Source of the DNA: Candidatus Bathyarchaeota archaeon
GTDB lineage: Archaea > Thermoproteota > Bathyarchaeia > Bathyarchaeales > DTEX01
NCBI GenBank assembly: GCA_018396405.1
Contig: JAGTQD010000006.1
Coordinates: forward strand, 1 to 45,878
DNA: 45,878 nt
Direction of reading: 5' to 3'
In this document: positions 34,467 through 42,472 of the stretch, in pieces
How the letters are laid out: each line of letters starts with the position of its first letter
How positions within the stretch are numbered: the first letter of the stretch is position 1
Program-made: the position numbers and the translations under genes
Notes under the pieces: generated by a model
What the model saw: only the letters and a program-made list of their open reading frames with translations
What the model was told of the DNA's origin: nothing
Database searches by the model: none

Positions 34467-35068
34467 ATATTCCTCATTAATTCTTCATAAACAAAAATGT
34501 ATAAAAGCTTTTTGGCGCATATAAGACTAATAAATACCGAAAATAATATCACTCTAAATAGAGTGCTAGATATCTTTTATATAGCTTTGGCTTAATGCTA
34601 CAAAGCATCCTTATTTCACATTTTTCTTATCCTGAAGATAGACTTACCCAGGAATCAATAAGGGTGGTAGGCTCGGGTGATTAGATAATCCTCATACCTT
34701 CAGTGGAGGACCACTTCCTCATCGCCCACCATGAAAAATATAGGAAGATTTCAGGATATTTATTTTTTATCGGGTTTCTGGCGAAAAACGTTAAATGTTT
34801 ATCAGTCTCTTTGTTATAGATATTTTTGGCGATGAAGGCGTTTATTACTCCCGGCGCTGACCTTTAAGAATGGGATGAAGAGCCCACGAACCCGAAGAGC
34901 CAGAAACAAAACTTCTTCATTATTTAAAGTTTATCTGGCTCGGCGCTGCGTGAGCTCCTCATTCTATGGTCGGTTGAGAGGAGGCATCCTCATCGCCATA
35001 GGATAGCCACTACTATTATATTTCGGCCCAGATAATTAAATTTTAGTTACCACCTAATTCATAAGTGA
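34467..35068. other. Gene-poor stretch between the GNAT and DUF5131 genes
   Basis: About 600 AT-rich bases without a supported gene. The motif GGCGATGA recurs: on the plus strand near 34828, and on the minus strand near 34716-34724 and 34990-34998, there as GGCGATGAGGA. Short minus-strand frames near 34630-34730 look protein-like but carry in-frame stops. The palindrome at 34550-34565 is the clearest element. I cannot say whether this is gene decay, small RNA genes or plain spacer. Confidence 0.4.
34550..34565. repeat. Perfect 7-bp inverted repeat
   Basis: CACTCTAAATAGAGTG has 7-bp arms around AA. It lies 84 bases upstream of the start at 34466 of the frameshifted RHH/GNAT gene on the minus strand, where a regulator could bind. 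No further copy was noticed. Confidence 0.4.
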
Positions 35069-35761
35069 TTGTCGTGGAGTGATTTATTCCTATTGCTGGG
35101 AGAGATAAATTATACCTGGAACCCCATTGTGGGATGCCTACATAACTGCTCATACTGCTGGTCTAGGAGGTACGCGGCCAGATTAGCCTCTAGGGGCATA
35201 GAGCCCTATAAGTCGCGTGGCTTCAGCCCGACACTCGTTCCCGAGAGGCTTAGGCAGAGGCTCCCAGAGGGAAAGTTCATCTTTGTTTCAGATATGGGTG
35301 ATATGTGGGGGGCATGGATTCCGACTGAGTGGATTGAGAGTGTATTGAGGATTGTTAGGTCTAAGCCGAGGTCTCGCTTCCTATTTCTGACAAAGAACCC
35401 CGCAAGATACCTTGAGTTTATCGATAAGTTCAGCGATAATGTTGTTCTCGGGGCTACGATTGAGACTAATAGAGATTATGGGTTGAGTAGGGCTCCTAGG
35501 CCTAGGGAGCGCTATGAGGCTATGGTTAAGCTGAGTTGGAGGTGGAAGGCGGTTGTAATAGAACCAATATTAGACTTTGATGAAGAATTCATAGACTGGA
35601 TTTATGATATAAAGCCATGCATGGTCTACGTCGGATACGATAATTATGGGAATAGGCTGCCTGAGCCCAAGCTCTCCAAGACAAAGATACTGTTAGATGC
35701 CCTCGCAAATATAACAGACCTGAGACCAAAGACTATAAGGAAGGCGTGGCATGAAAGCTAG
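35069..35761 (+). CDS. DUF5131 family radical-SAM-like protein
   Basis: A 230-residue protein related to the phage Gp37/Gp68 family (DUF5131). WNPIVGCLHNCSYCWSRRYA contains C-x3-C-x2-C, the [4Fe-4S] ligands of radical SAM enzymes. VPERLRQRLPEGKFIFVSDMGDMWG and FLFLTKNPARYLEF are further marks, and GATIETNRDYG sits near the SAM site. The reaction is not known. The start is TTG 35069 with a weak ribosome-binding site, so translation may be nearly leaderless. It stands alone between two gene-poor stretches. Confidence 0.85.
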   Translation: MSWSDLFLLLGEINYTWNPIVGCLHNCSYCWSRRYAARLASRGIEPYKSRGFSPTLVPERLRQRLPEGKFIFVSDMGDMWGAWIPTEWIESVLRIVRSKPRSRFLFLTKNPARYLEFIDKFSDNVVLGATIETNRDYGLSRAPRPRERYEAMVKLSWRWKAVVIEPILDFDEEFIDWIYDIKPCMVYVGYDNYGNRLPEPKLSKTKILLDALANITDLRPKTIRKAWHES

Positions 35762-35822
35762 CCAATGGGCTAGATGGACTGGCTATAAATCTTATAACTG
35801 TGGTAAAGAGTAATAATTTATT

Positions 35823-35885
35823 GGGGATGATGAGGATTAAAAGCGCGGACAAAAATGGATGACAGGCTGGCTGATCTCTGACTCT
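35823..35885 (+). ncRNA. Candidate C/D box guide sRNA
   Basis: The order of elements fits an archaeal C/D sRNA of about 60 bases. Box C is ATGATGA (35827-35833). A 12-base guide precedes the D'-like CGGA (35846-35849), then comes a 6-base spacer, a C'-like TGGATGA (35856-35862), and a second guide before box D, CTGA at 35878-35881; an earlier CTGA is at 35871. Four bases before C (GGGG) can pair with CTCT after D as a terminal stem, and a TATAAAT lies about 40 bases upstream. D' and C' are each imperfect, and I have not matched a target in rRNA or tRNA. Confidence 0.42.
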
Positions 35886-35943
35886 CAAAAACAGTTTAAG
35901 AGTATTAGAGAGCAAGATCAAAAAATAAGAAAAATATTTTTGG

Positions 35944-37569
35944 CTATGGTATTGTGAACTCGGCTGAAGCCGTTACTGGCGTGCGGCTCTTCTCAAGCCA
36001 GCCTGTTACAACAACCCTGTATGCCCCGGGAGATGGTTGCTTGAGCGTGACCGTGATGGTTCTGCTCTCGCCTGGATTAAGCGTTACCAGAATCTGGGCC
36101 GATATGGGCGTGTATCTTGGGATTGGGAGCCAGACTTTAGCGGTCTTCTTCTCGATCATCATTCCATAGGCGGTGTTTGGGAATACAATGGGTTCGTTGC
36201 CAACGTTCTCAATAGTTACGCTCAACTTATAGTCTTTTCCATTCTTCTCCACATTGGCGCTAACCTTTAATACATCGCTTGGGGCTACTGGCATTATGGG
36301 TGGTGTCGGCACTATAATTGGGCCTAGCGGAGTTAAGAGCATCTCTCTTATATATATCGTGTCTCCCTCAACTATAACCCTGCCAACAACAGTCACTCTC
36401 GCCCCCTCTAGGATGATTGGCCTACGTGCAATGCCCATCCGCCCATCTCTGACAATATAGATCCAGCCAGACTCATCAGCGAGTATCCACCAGCTGTCCT
36501 CAGGCGGCTTTCCTGATGGTCCTGGAAGACTCTTGGGGGCGCTCTGACCACAGCAGTTCCCAGTAACTATAACTAGTTCTCCCTTGAAGGCGGAGGCATT
36601 TGCAAGTATATCCCCAATCTTCGCTCTCTTCATCTTCTCAGAAACTATTCTCCTAGCCTCCCTGAGTAGGTCGCATATGTCTCTGAGATCCTCAGTAATA
36701 TTCTTGATCACATCCTTGATTTTCTTCGGCTCCATCTTCTTTATAATGTCAGATAGGTTCTCAGAGATCTCATCAAGGTTTTCGAGGCCGAGCTGCCCGA
36801 GGATCTCGGTTGCGTTTAGCCCCTCCTCCCTAACTCTCTTAGCGATCTCGCTTCTGATCCTCCCAAAGTTTAAGACGAACTTCTCAGCCCTAGTCTGAGT
36901 CATGTTCTCTGCTCTACGCCTCAGCTGAACAAAGGCTTCTGAGATAAGCTTATTCGCTTCTGCGAGCTTATGCGCCGCCTCCGAAACATTCCCCTGCCTC
37001 AAAAGCGGCTCTATCTCATTCAGCAGTCTCTCCGCATCACTAAGCATGTCATCTGTAGCATTCAGCATTAGCCTAATACGCTTAATTCTCTCAAGCGACC
37101 TGTTAACGGCGACTAGGAGGCCCTGAGCCTTTAGTTCAGGCGCCTCTTCAATGGGGGTTACGCCAGCCTTACATAGAATTCTATGGATTTCAGTATATGC
37201 GCTCCTAAAGAGTCTCATAGCTTCGATGGCTGCTTGGATGGCTGAATCATAGTTCTTAGAGCTAAAGCTTTCCTCAGCATTTTTTAGTAGGCTTGAGCCC
37301 TTATCTATGAGGCTCTTAGCCCTGAGATAGGATTCGTAGAGACCAGTTTCATTAATAGCCCCTATAATCGTCTCGTTCCCCTCAACCATCTCCACGAGGC
37401 TTATAACCCTCTCCTCGGCTCTCCTAGCAACATCTATTAAAGCCCTTGCCTTATTCTCTAGGTCGTCTACGGCGGCATTAGGTAGCCCTATAGCGGCAGC
37501 CTGAACTGCGGCTGAAGCAAAGATGATCGCTAATACTATTGCGGTTAGGCTTAGAGCCCTCAACCTCAC
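35944..37569 (-). CDS. Secreted multidomain protein: helical region, beta domain, Ig-like end
   Basis: A 541-residue protein with a signal peptide (residues 1-25, cleavage near AVQA). Residues 31-325 form long amphipathic helices, some in repeat-like units such as AEESFSSKNYDSAIQAAIEA. Residues 328-412 are beta-rich and resemble an OB-like fold (ARVTVVGRVIVEGDTIYI) with a vicinal pair C339-C340. A proline linker, PTPPIMPVAP, leads to an Ig-like or BsuPI-like domain (VSANVEKNGKDYKLSVTIEN). Several N-x-S/T sites suggest glycosylation. No anchor is seen, so it should be released or bound to the S-layer. Function unknown. Confidence 0.7.
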   Translation of the reverse strand: MRLRALSLTAIVLAIIFASAAVQAAAIGLPNAAVDDLENKARALIDVARRAEERVISLVEMVEGNETIIGAINETGLYESYLRAKSLIDKGSSLLKNAEESFSSKNYDSAIQAAIEAMRLFRSAYTEIHRILCKAGVTPIEEAPELKAQGLLVAVNRSLERIKRIRLMLNATDDMLSDAERLLNEIEPLLRQGNVSEAAHKLAEANKLISEAFVQLRRRAENMTQTRAEKFVLNFGRIRSEIAKRVREEGLNATEILGQLGLENLDEISENLSDIIKKMEPKKIKDVIKNITEDLRDICDLLREARRIVSEKMKRAKIGDILANASAFKGELVIVTGNCCGQSAPKSLPGPSGKPPEDSWWILADESGWIYIVRDGRMGIARRPIILEGARVTVVGRVIVEGDTIYIREMLLTPLGPIIVPTPPIMPVAPSDVLKVSANVEKNGKDYKLSVTIENVGNEPIVFPNTAYGMMIEKKTAKVWLPIPRYTPISAQILVTLNPGESRTITVTLKQPSPGAYRVVVTGWLEKSRTPVTASAEFTIP

Positions 37570-37619
37570 TCCGCATCACCAAAAAATAATCTTCAAGAAG
37601 TCTAAGATAAGGAACGCTT

Positions 37620-37636
37620 TGAAACGCCGCGTTTCA
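37620..37636. repeat. Perfect inverted repeat between hypE and the secreted-protein gene
   Basis: TGAAACGCCGCGTTTCA has 7-bp perfect arms around CCG. It is 15 bases beyond the hypE stop and about 50 bases upstream of the secreted-protein start. It could end the hypE transcript or bind a regulator of the next gene. Confidence 0.4.
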
Positions 37637-37651
37637 CGGTGTTAGTTGGTT

Positions 37652-38734
37652 TTAGCATATTCTCGGGATCGGGTCCCCTATGGGTCTCGGTATAATCCTT
37701 TTTCCGCCAATAATCGTTTCCATGGCGACGCCACTAAGCTTGTCTGTCACAACACCTATTATTTCCGCATCTCTTCCCTCATTAGTGCTCCTAAGAAATT
37801 CGAGGGCCTCCTCAGCCTTCTCTTTCACAACGCCTATGACAACTTTGCCTTCATTACCTATCTCGAGTGGGTCGAGCCCAAGCATCTCGCATGCAGCCCT
37901 AACAGGCTCCTTTATCGGTATCTTATCCTCATAAATGATTATGCCGACGTTAGACTTCTCAGAGAACTCGTTTAGGGCGTCTGCCAATCCGCCCCTCGTA
38001 GGATCCTTCATTGAGACCACGCCTCCAACCTCACCTAACATGCGCTGTATTATTTTATTCAATGGCTTAACATCTGACTTAATATCCCCGCCGAAATCCA
38101 GGCCCTCCTGGGCTGATAGAACTGCTATGCCATGATCGCCTATTGTTCCGGATATGATTATTTTATCTCCAGGCCTAAGGTTTGAATCCAGTATCCACCT
38201 CTCCCTGAAATCAGGTCTATATCGCCTAACGACGCTAATGTTCTTTTCAAGGCTCTCTGTCCTAACGCCTATCCCAGAAGTATTTACTAGGCAGCCCCCC
38301 AACCCGCTCTTCTCGACAACCTTAGTGTCCCCAGTGACTATCGCCACACCTGCCTCGAGACAAGTCTCACGGATGCTCGCTAATATACGCTGCAGGTCCC
38401 TTAATGGCAGCCCCTCTTCAAGGATGAGCCCGCATGCAAGCGCTGTTGGCTGCGCGCCCATAACGGAAATATCATTAACCGTCCCAGAGACAGCTAGGCG
38501 CCCAATGTCGCCGCCTGGAAAGAATATTGGCTTAACCACGTGGGAGTCGCTCTTAAACACTATGTCTCCAACAGCTGCTGCATCGTCAAGAGCCTTTAAT
38601 GGGATGCCTAAACCCTGTATCTCAAGGTCTCCGAAGAACTTTAGAATATATTTTTTAATAAAGTCATGCATAACTGAGCCGCCTGCGCCGTAAAGCATGG
38701 TTATATATTCTTCGCTGGGAGTCAACTCCACCAT
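37652..38734 (-). CDS. hypE: Hydrogenase maturation protein HypE
   Basis: HypE dehydrates the thiocarbamoyl group on its own C-terminal cysteine to a thiocyanate, the source of the cyanide ligands of [NiFe] hydrogenase. The 360-residue protein ends in IPRIC, the required terminal motif with C360. The PurM-like ATP-binding fold is seen in LKALDDAAAVGD, SGTVNDISVMGAQP, ILASIRETCLEAGVAIVTGD and MKDPTRGGLADALNEFS. It faces hypA across a 61-base gap, and both would share one AT-rich promoter core. No hydrogenase subunit gene lies in this window. Confidence 0.97.
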   Translation of the reverse strand: MVELTPSEEYITMLYGAGGSVMHDFIKKYILKFFGDLEIQGLGIPLKALDDAAAVGDIVFKSDSHVVKPIFFPGGDIGRLAVSGTVNDISVMGAQPTALACGLILEEGLPLRDLQRILASIRETCLEAGVAIVTGDTKVVEKSGLGGCLVNTSGIGVRTESLEKNISVVRRYRPDFRERWILDSNLRPGDKIIISGTIGDHGIAVLSAQEGLDFGGDIKSDVKPLNKIIQRMLGEVGGVVSMKDPTRGGLADALNEFSEKSNVGIIIYEDKIPIKEPVRAACEMLGLDPLEIGNEGKVVIGVVKEKAEEALEFLRSTNEGRDAEIIGVVTDKLSGVAMETIIGGKRIIPRPIGDPIPRIC

Positions 38735-38758
38735 CCCCGGGTCCTCGTGCGAGATGCA

Positions 38759-38768
38759 TAAATATTTA
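38759..38768. promoter_or_regulatory. Shared palindromic TATA region of hypE and hypA
   Basis: TAAATATTTA is a perfect palindrome, centred at 38763.5. The hypA start codon (38796) and the hypE start codon (38734) each lie about 30 bases away on either side; their midpoint is 38765. That is close to the distance of a TATA box from a leaderless start, so one box may serve both directions. No strong ribosome-binding sites are seen before either start. Confidence 0.45.
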
Positions 38769-38795
38769 ATTTCCGCGTTATTCTAAAGTTTTCTT

Positions 38796-39194
38796 ATGCA
38801 TGAGTGGGCTTTGGCAGAGGCGATTATCTCCGCTGTCTCGGAGGTTGCTGATAAGGAGAATTTTAAAGAAGTTAAGAGTGTGCTAGTTCTAGTTGGGGAG
38901 CTTCAGCAGGTTGATAGGGAGGTGCTTAAGTTCGCCATAACGCAGCTGAGACCCGATAAGCTCGCTAAAACAAGGTTTATTATAAGGGTTGTTAGGGCGA
39001 GCTTCACCTGTAAGGCGTGTGGGCATAAGTGGCCTTTCAGGGAAAGTGTGCTGCAGGATTGGGTGAAGGAGGCGATACATTTTGTTCCAGAGGTTGCCCA
39101 CGCTTATATTAGGTGCCCTGTGTGCGGAAGCCCGGACTTCGAGATCTCGGGTGGGAGGGGGGTTTGGATAGCTGGCATAAGGGGAGAAAGGTGA
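38796..39194 (+). CDS. hypA: Hydrogenase nickel incorporation protein HypA
   Basis: HypA carries nickel to the hydrogenase large subunit. The mature-type N-terminus MHEWALAEAI gives the nickel-binding H2 and E3. The zinc site has C72 and C75 (TCKACGHKW) and C107 and C110 (RCPVCGSPD). The longer insert between the two Cys pairs is typical of archaeal forms. The length is 132 residues. The next gene starts one base after the stop codon, so translation is coupled with the ATPase that in archaea can serve as the HypB partner. Confidence 0.95.
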   Translation: MHEWALAEAIISAVSEVADKENFKEVKSVLVLVGELQQVDREVLKFAITQLRPDKLAKTRFIIRVVRASFTCKACGHKWPFRESVLQDWVKEAIHFVPEVAHAYIRCPVCGSPDFEISGGRGVWIAGIRGER

Positions 39195-39195
39195 A

Positions 39196-39927
39196 ATGTT
39201 CGACCCTAGGATAAGCATTATAGATGATAGGCTGAGCACGATAGATAGGGTGATAGCCGTTGTGAGTGGTAAGGGTGGTGTTGGAAAGAGTGTTATAGCC
39301 TCAACCCTAGCCCTACTATTAGCCAAGGAAGGATTTAAGGTGGGGCTGCTGGACGTGGATTTCACAAGCCCAACGACTCATGTGGTTCTAAATGCCAGCG
39401 GACTACAGCCGATTGAGGATAAGGGGATTGTGCCCCCCGAGATACATGGCATAAAATATATGTCCCTAGTATTCTATCTTGGAAATACAATATCGCCTTT
39501 AAGGGGCACAGAGCTAACAAATATTCTCCTAGAGATCTTAGCATACACCTGCTGGGGTAGACTCGATATCTTGATAATAGATATGCCGCCGGGAATAAGC
39601 GACCTAATGCTAGATATGTTAAAGTATGTTAAGAGGGCAGGTTACCTAATAGTGACAACGCCCTCCAAGATGTCTTTTGAGACCGTGAGGAAGCTGATAA
39701 TGCTTCTTAAAGGCTTGGGGGCGCAGATTATAGGCGTTGTCGAGAATATGTTGATGAGCGGCTCTACAGAGTATATTAGGCGGGAGGTAGAGGCTCTGAG
39801 AGAAAGGTATCTTGGGGGAATACATTATGATACAAGCCTAGAGGAGAGCCTTGGGAATGTGGAGGAACTACTAAAGACAGGGTTTGCCTTAGAGCTCAAA
39901 AGCATCCTCCAGAACATAATAATGTAA
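39196..39927 (+). CDS. MinD/Mrp-type ATPase, likely HypB substitute of HypA
   Basis: A 243-residue P-loop ATPase. The deviant Walker A is SGKGGVGKS (residues 24-32) and further blocks are LLDVDFTSPTTH and LIIDMPPGISDLML. It has no metal-binding GTPase features of classical HypB. In Thermococcus a MinD/Mrp-like ATPase next to HypA (called HypB-AT) works with it in nickel delivery, and the one-base spacing here points to the same role. A general Fe-S carrier (ApbC/NBP35-like) is less likely given the missing C-terminal CxxC. Confidence 0.82.
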   Translation: MFDPRISIIDDRLSTIDRVIAVVSGKGGVGKSVIASTLALLLAKEGFKVGLLDVDFTSPTTHVVLNASGLQPIEDKGIVPPEIHGIKYMSLVFYLGNTISPLRGTELTNILLEILAYTCWGRLDILIIDMPPGISDLMLDMLKYVKRAGYLIVTTPSKMSFETVRKLIMLLKGLGAQIIGVVENMLMSGSTEYIRREVEALRERYLGGIHYDTSLEESLGNVEELLKTGFALELKSILQNIIM

Positions 39928-39948
39928 AATTGTTTTTGAGGGTGAGGT

Positions 39949-40575
39949 GTGCCCCGGAGAAAGATTATTCAGGTCGGAAACATCTGCGCTCTCTGTAATG
40001 AAACTTATCTGAGAAGTGTGCTCTATACATGTAGCCGCTGTGGGCTAATGTATTGCGGGAACTGTATTCTATTTGAGGATGGCGCAATAATATGTCTGAG
40101 GTGCGCTGTAAGAAGGGTGATGCCAAAGGCCCGCGGGAGCAAGTATATGAGACTCAGCGATTTCCTCGCCAGGAGGGCAAGGACCCTAAACGAGGTTACA
40201 TTATCCTTCCAGAAAATAGAGGAGGTGATTGGGGATAGGTTGCCTGAGTCCGCATACACTCGGAGGGCGTGGTGGAGTAATGTTAGGGGGCGTATGCCCT
40301 CAGAAGCTTGGCTAACAGTCGGCTGGGCTGTGAAAGAAGTTAACCTTGAGGATAGGATTGTAAAATTTGTTAGGGAGGGAGCGCAGGAGACAAGGGAGGA
40401 TGCTGTGGAGGCTCGGGGAGATAAATCGTCCTTTAAGGCTTTAGCCTTAAAAGCTAGGGCTAGGATCAAGAGGTCTAAGGGTTTATCGAAGACGAAGATA
40501 GCTATTCTCCAAGCCCGACTAAAGAACATTGAGAGGCAGAGAAAAGCCAGAAAATATTGGGGAGGAAGCCTTTAA
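39949..40575 (+). CDS. Zinc cross-brace protein with DUF7662-like domain
   Basis: A 208-residue protein. The N-terminus has four Cys pairs: C13/C16, C28/C31, C36/C39 and C49/C52. This spacing fits a two-zinc cross-brace (treble-clef) finger. Residues about 65-137 resemble a DUF7662 domain: MRLSDFLARRARTLNEVTLSF, LPESAYTRRAWWSN, SEAWLTVGWAVKEVNLEDRI. The C-terminus is basic and helical. The GTG start follows GAGGGTGAGG, 21 bases after the HypB-like gene; moaD starts 66 bases later. The function is unknown, though nucleic-acid or protein-protein binding would fit the domains. Confidence 0.7.
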   Translation: MPRRKIIQVGNICALCNETYLRSVLYTCSRCGLMYCGNCILFEDGAIICLRCAVRRVMPKARGSKYMRLSDFLARRARTLNEVTLSFQKIEEVIGDRLPESAYTRRAWWSNVRGRMPSEAWLTVGWAVKEVNLEDRIVKFVREGAQETREDAVEARGDKSSFKALALKARARIKRSKGLSKTKIAILQARLKNIERQRKARKYWGGSL

Positions 40576-40641
40576 AAGGCTCGGTTAAAATAAAATTTTT
40601 GTCAAGAATTATTTATTGTTTGTGGATTGTGGGGTGGTTGG

Positions 40642-40962
40642 GTGGTTAAGGTTAAGGTTAGGTATTTTGGTAGGATACGTGAGCTCACTGGCCTCAGGGA
40701 GGAGGAGTATGAGGTTGAGAACGCTACTAGCTTAGCCGAGCTCCTCCTCAAGCATATACCAGAGAGGCACAACGATATCTCCAGGGAGTGGAGAGAAACT
40801 GTTTTTACAACTGTTAGGGGTGAGGTTTCCATGGATAGGAATGGAAACCCTGTTCTTAGAGACAACTATGTAATACTTGTTAATGGAAGAGTACGTGAAG
40901 TCAGCTATAGGCTGATGGATGGAGATGAGGTTGCCGTTCTGCCGCCAGTTGGGGGTGGATGA
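40642..40962 (+). CDS. moaD: MoaD-like small molybdopterin synthase subunit (ubiquitin-like)
   Basis: A 106-residue beta-grasp protein that carries sulphur as a C-terminal thiocarboxylate for molybdopterin. VKVKVRYFGRIRELTG opens the fold, LVNGRVREVSYRLMDGDEVA is typical, and the end is LPPVGGG, with the needed terminal Gly-Gly. I chose GTG 40642 because it opens the first strand; TTG 40627 would add five residues. moaE starts one base after its stop. The cofactor could serve molybdenum or tungsten enzymes. In archaea such proteins can also be attached to other proteins (SAMPs). Confidence 0.88.
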   Translation: MVKVKVRYFGRIRELTGLREEEYEVENATSLAELLLKHIPERHNDISREWRETVFTTVRGEVSMDRNGNPVLRDNYVILVNGRVREVSYRLMDGDEVAVLPPVGGG

Positions 40963-40963
40963 T

Positions 40964-41383
40964 ATGAAGATTAAGGTTGCGGAGAAGCTCGATAACATAA
41001 ATGATCTTCTAGGCGAGATTAAGAGATCTTCCAGCGAGATAGGTGCTGTAACAATCTTTGTCGGCTCAGCTAGGAGCATTGGTGAGGATGGAAGCAGGGT
41101 TTTAAGGTTGGAGTATGAGGCCTATGAGGAGGCTGCTGTAAAGGCTCTTGAAAAAATAATATGTGATTTGAGGGAAAAGTATGGGATAATTGATGTCATT
41201 ATAGAGCATAGGGTTGGTTGGGTGGGTGTTGGGGAAGATATAGTATACGCCTTGGTTGCATCAAAGCATAGGGAGGAGGGTTTTAAGTCCACGATAGAAT
41301 TGGTGGAGAGGCTGAAGAGAGAGGTTCCAATATGGAAGAAAGAGGTGACGGAGAAGGGATCACGCTGGATAGAGGGTACCTAG
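40964..41383 (+). CDS. moaE: Molybdopterin synthase catalytic subunit MoaE
   Basis: Large subunit that adds two sulphurs from MoaD to precursor Z. Family marks in the 139-residue protein are IGAVTIFVGSARSIG, LEYEAYEEAAVKALEKI, IEHRVGWVGVGEDIV, and the catalytic lysines in VPIWKKEVTEKGSRW. The ATG at 40964 lies one base after the moaD stop; the longer frame from 40919 runs inside moaD and is not likely. The two genes form a complete molybdopterin synthase. Confidence 0.95.
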   Translation: MKIKVAEKLDNINDLLGEIKRSSSEIGAVTIFVGSARSIGEDGSRVLRLEYEAYEEAAVKALEKIICDLREKYGIIDVIIEHRVGWVGVGEDIVYALVASKHREEGFKSTIELVERLKREVPIWKKEVTEKGSRWIEGT

Positions 41384-41426
41384 CCGCATCATATTATATG
41401 ATAGGGGTTTGCCCGATTATAATTGG

Positions 41427-41630
41427 TTATCTCTTCGCCTTCGCCCTCTCCTCGGCTCCATAATACATAGTCCACTTTAGCTTGCGTGGGTCTCGGCCGA
41501 GCTTCAGGTGATTCTTCCTACACTTGCTTGAGCAGAACCAGAATATTGATCCGTCATTGCTGACATACATTATTCCCGTCCCAGAACTAAAATCCTTGCC
41601 ACAGAAGATACATTTTCTTGGCTTCGGCAT
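41427..41630 (-). CDS. rpl24e: Ribosomal protein L24e
   Basis: A 67-residue large-subunit protein with a zinc finger: KCIFCGKDF (C7, C10) and WFCSSKCRKNHLKLGRDP (C33, C37). The LKWTMYYG ending is conserved. It is the last gene of the L7Ae-S28e-L24e operon, 49 bases after S28e. The order is the same as in many archaea. Confidence 0.97.
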   Translation of the reverse strand: MPKPRKCIFCGKDFSSGTGIMYVSNDGSIFWFCSSKCRKNHLKLGRDPRKLKWTMYYGAEERAKAKR

Positions 41631-41679
41631 CTATTCTCCAACCCTGGAAACATTATATGGTTAGTGGGCTGCCTTCATA

Positions 41680-41928
41680 TTACTTTATCTTCCTGGCTTC
41701 CCTCTCCGTCTCCCTGAGCATTAGTATGTCGCCGAGCCTAACAGGTCCCTTAACATTCCTAGTTATTATCCGACCCTTATCTGGACCCTCAAGTATCCTA
41801 ACCCTAACCTGCTCTATCTCCCCAGTTACACCCGTCCGCCCTATTATCTGGATTACCTCGGCTGGCGTTGGAGGAGCCTCGGTCTCCTTCTCATCCTCCC
41901 TGATCTCCCGCGCCGCCCTCTTACTCAA
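41680..41928 (-). CDS. rps28e: Ribosomal protein S28e
   Basis: An 82-residue small-subunit protein with an OB-type fold. [40 protein letters not shown] and the closing [15 protein letters not shown] are diagnostic. The first 20 residues are an extra charged tail compared with the shortest homologues. The start lies five bases after the L7Ae stop, so it is cotranslated with it. Confidence 0.97.
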   Translation of the reverse strand: MSKRAAREIREDEKETEAPPTPAEVIQIIGRTGVTGEIEQVRVRILEGPDKGRIITRNVKGPVRLGDILMLRETEREARKIK

Positions 41929-41933
41929 GGGAT

Positions 41934-42308
41934 TTAGCCACCCCTAATCTTCTGAACTTTACTTATAATCTCCTTAACTAGGTCTGCTGCCTCGCCCGGA
42001 TCAATTATGCAGGCGGATGCTGCTGAAACCTCTATTCCAGCGGCCGAGCCCAGTTTAGCCTTGCTTGGAACATATACAAATGGTATTTTCCGTTCATCAC
42101 ATAATAGTGGTAGGTGGGCTACAACCTCCGGTGGATCAACGTCCTCAGCTATCACTACTAGCTTGGCAAGCCCCCTCTCAACAGCCTTTGTGGTCTCATT
42201 TGTCCCCCTCTTAACCTTCCCAGTCCTACTCGCCATCTGCACAGCCTCATATACCGCGTTAGCCAGCTCGGAGGGAACCTCAAACTTAACATAGAAGGGT
42301 TTTGGCAT
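41934..42308 (-). CDS. rpl7ae: Ribosomal protein L7Ae (kink-turn binding)
   Basis: A 124-residue protein that binds kink-turns in 23S rRNA, in C/D and H/ACA guide RNAs and in RNase P. The hallmark is [20 protein letters not shown], then [18 protein letters not shown] and [13 protein letters not shown] chose ATG 42308, preceded by GAGGTGG; ATG 42323 lies in front of this ribosome-binding site. It opens the ribosomal operon. A C/D sRNA candidate elsewhere in the window would need this protein. Confidence 0.97.
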   Translation of the reverse strand: MPKPFYVKFEVPSELANAVYEAVQMASRTGKVKRGTNETTKAVERGLAKLVVIAEDVDPPEVVAHLPLLCDERKIPFVYVPSKAKLGSAAGIEVSAASACIIDPGEAADLVKEIISKVQKIRGG

Positions 42309-42344
42309 ACTAATCCACCTCATTAAAGGGATCTCGGTTTCATC

Positions 42345-42351
42345 ATTATAA
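42345..42351 (-). promoter_or_regulatory. TATA box of the L7Ae operon
   Basis: TTATAAT on the minus strand lies 37-43 bases upstream of the L7Ae start codon. This would put transcription start near 42322, leaving a short leader that holds the GAGGTGG site. Confidence 0.45.
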
Positions 42352-42472
42352 CCCTAAAATGAGCAGTTTCTCCCTATATACCTTACGCTTCCATTATAAA
42401 GGGGTGGAGAATAAAAGACATTTTTATCATGGATTAAAAGGCTGCTTTTTCTGTTTAAGGGTTTAGGTGGGG

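Noticed and set aside
34716-34890. GGCGATGA motifs with nearby CTGA as possible C/D sRNAs
   Set aside because: Each lacks a good second box pair and the spacing is wrong; the candidate at 35823-35885 is much better.
38154-38693. 179-codon plus-strand frame inside hypE
   Set aside because: Antisense shadow of a well-conserved gene, with no ribosome-binding site or known motif.
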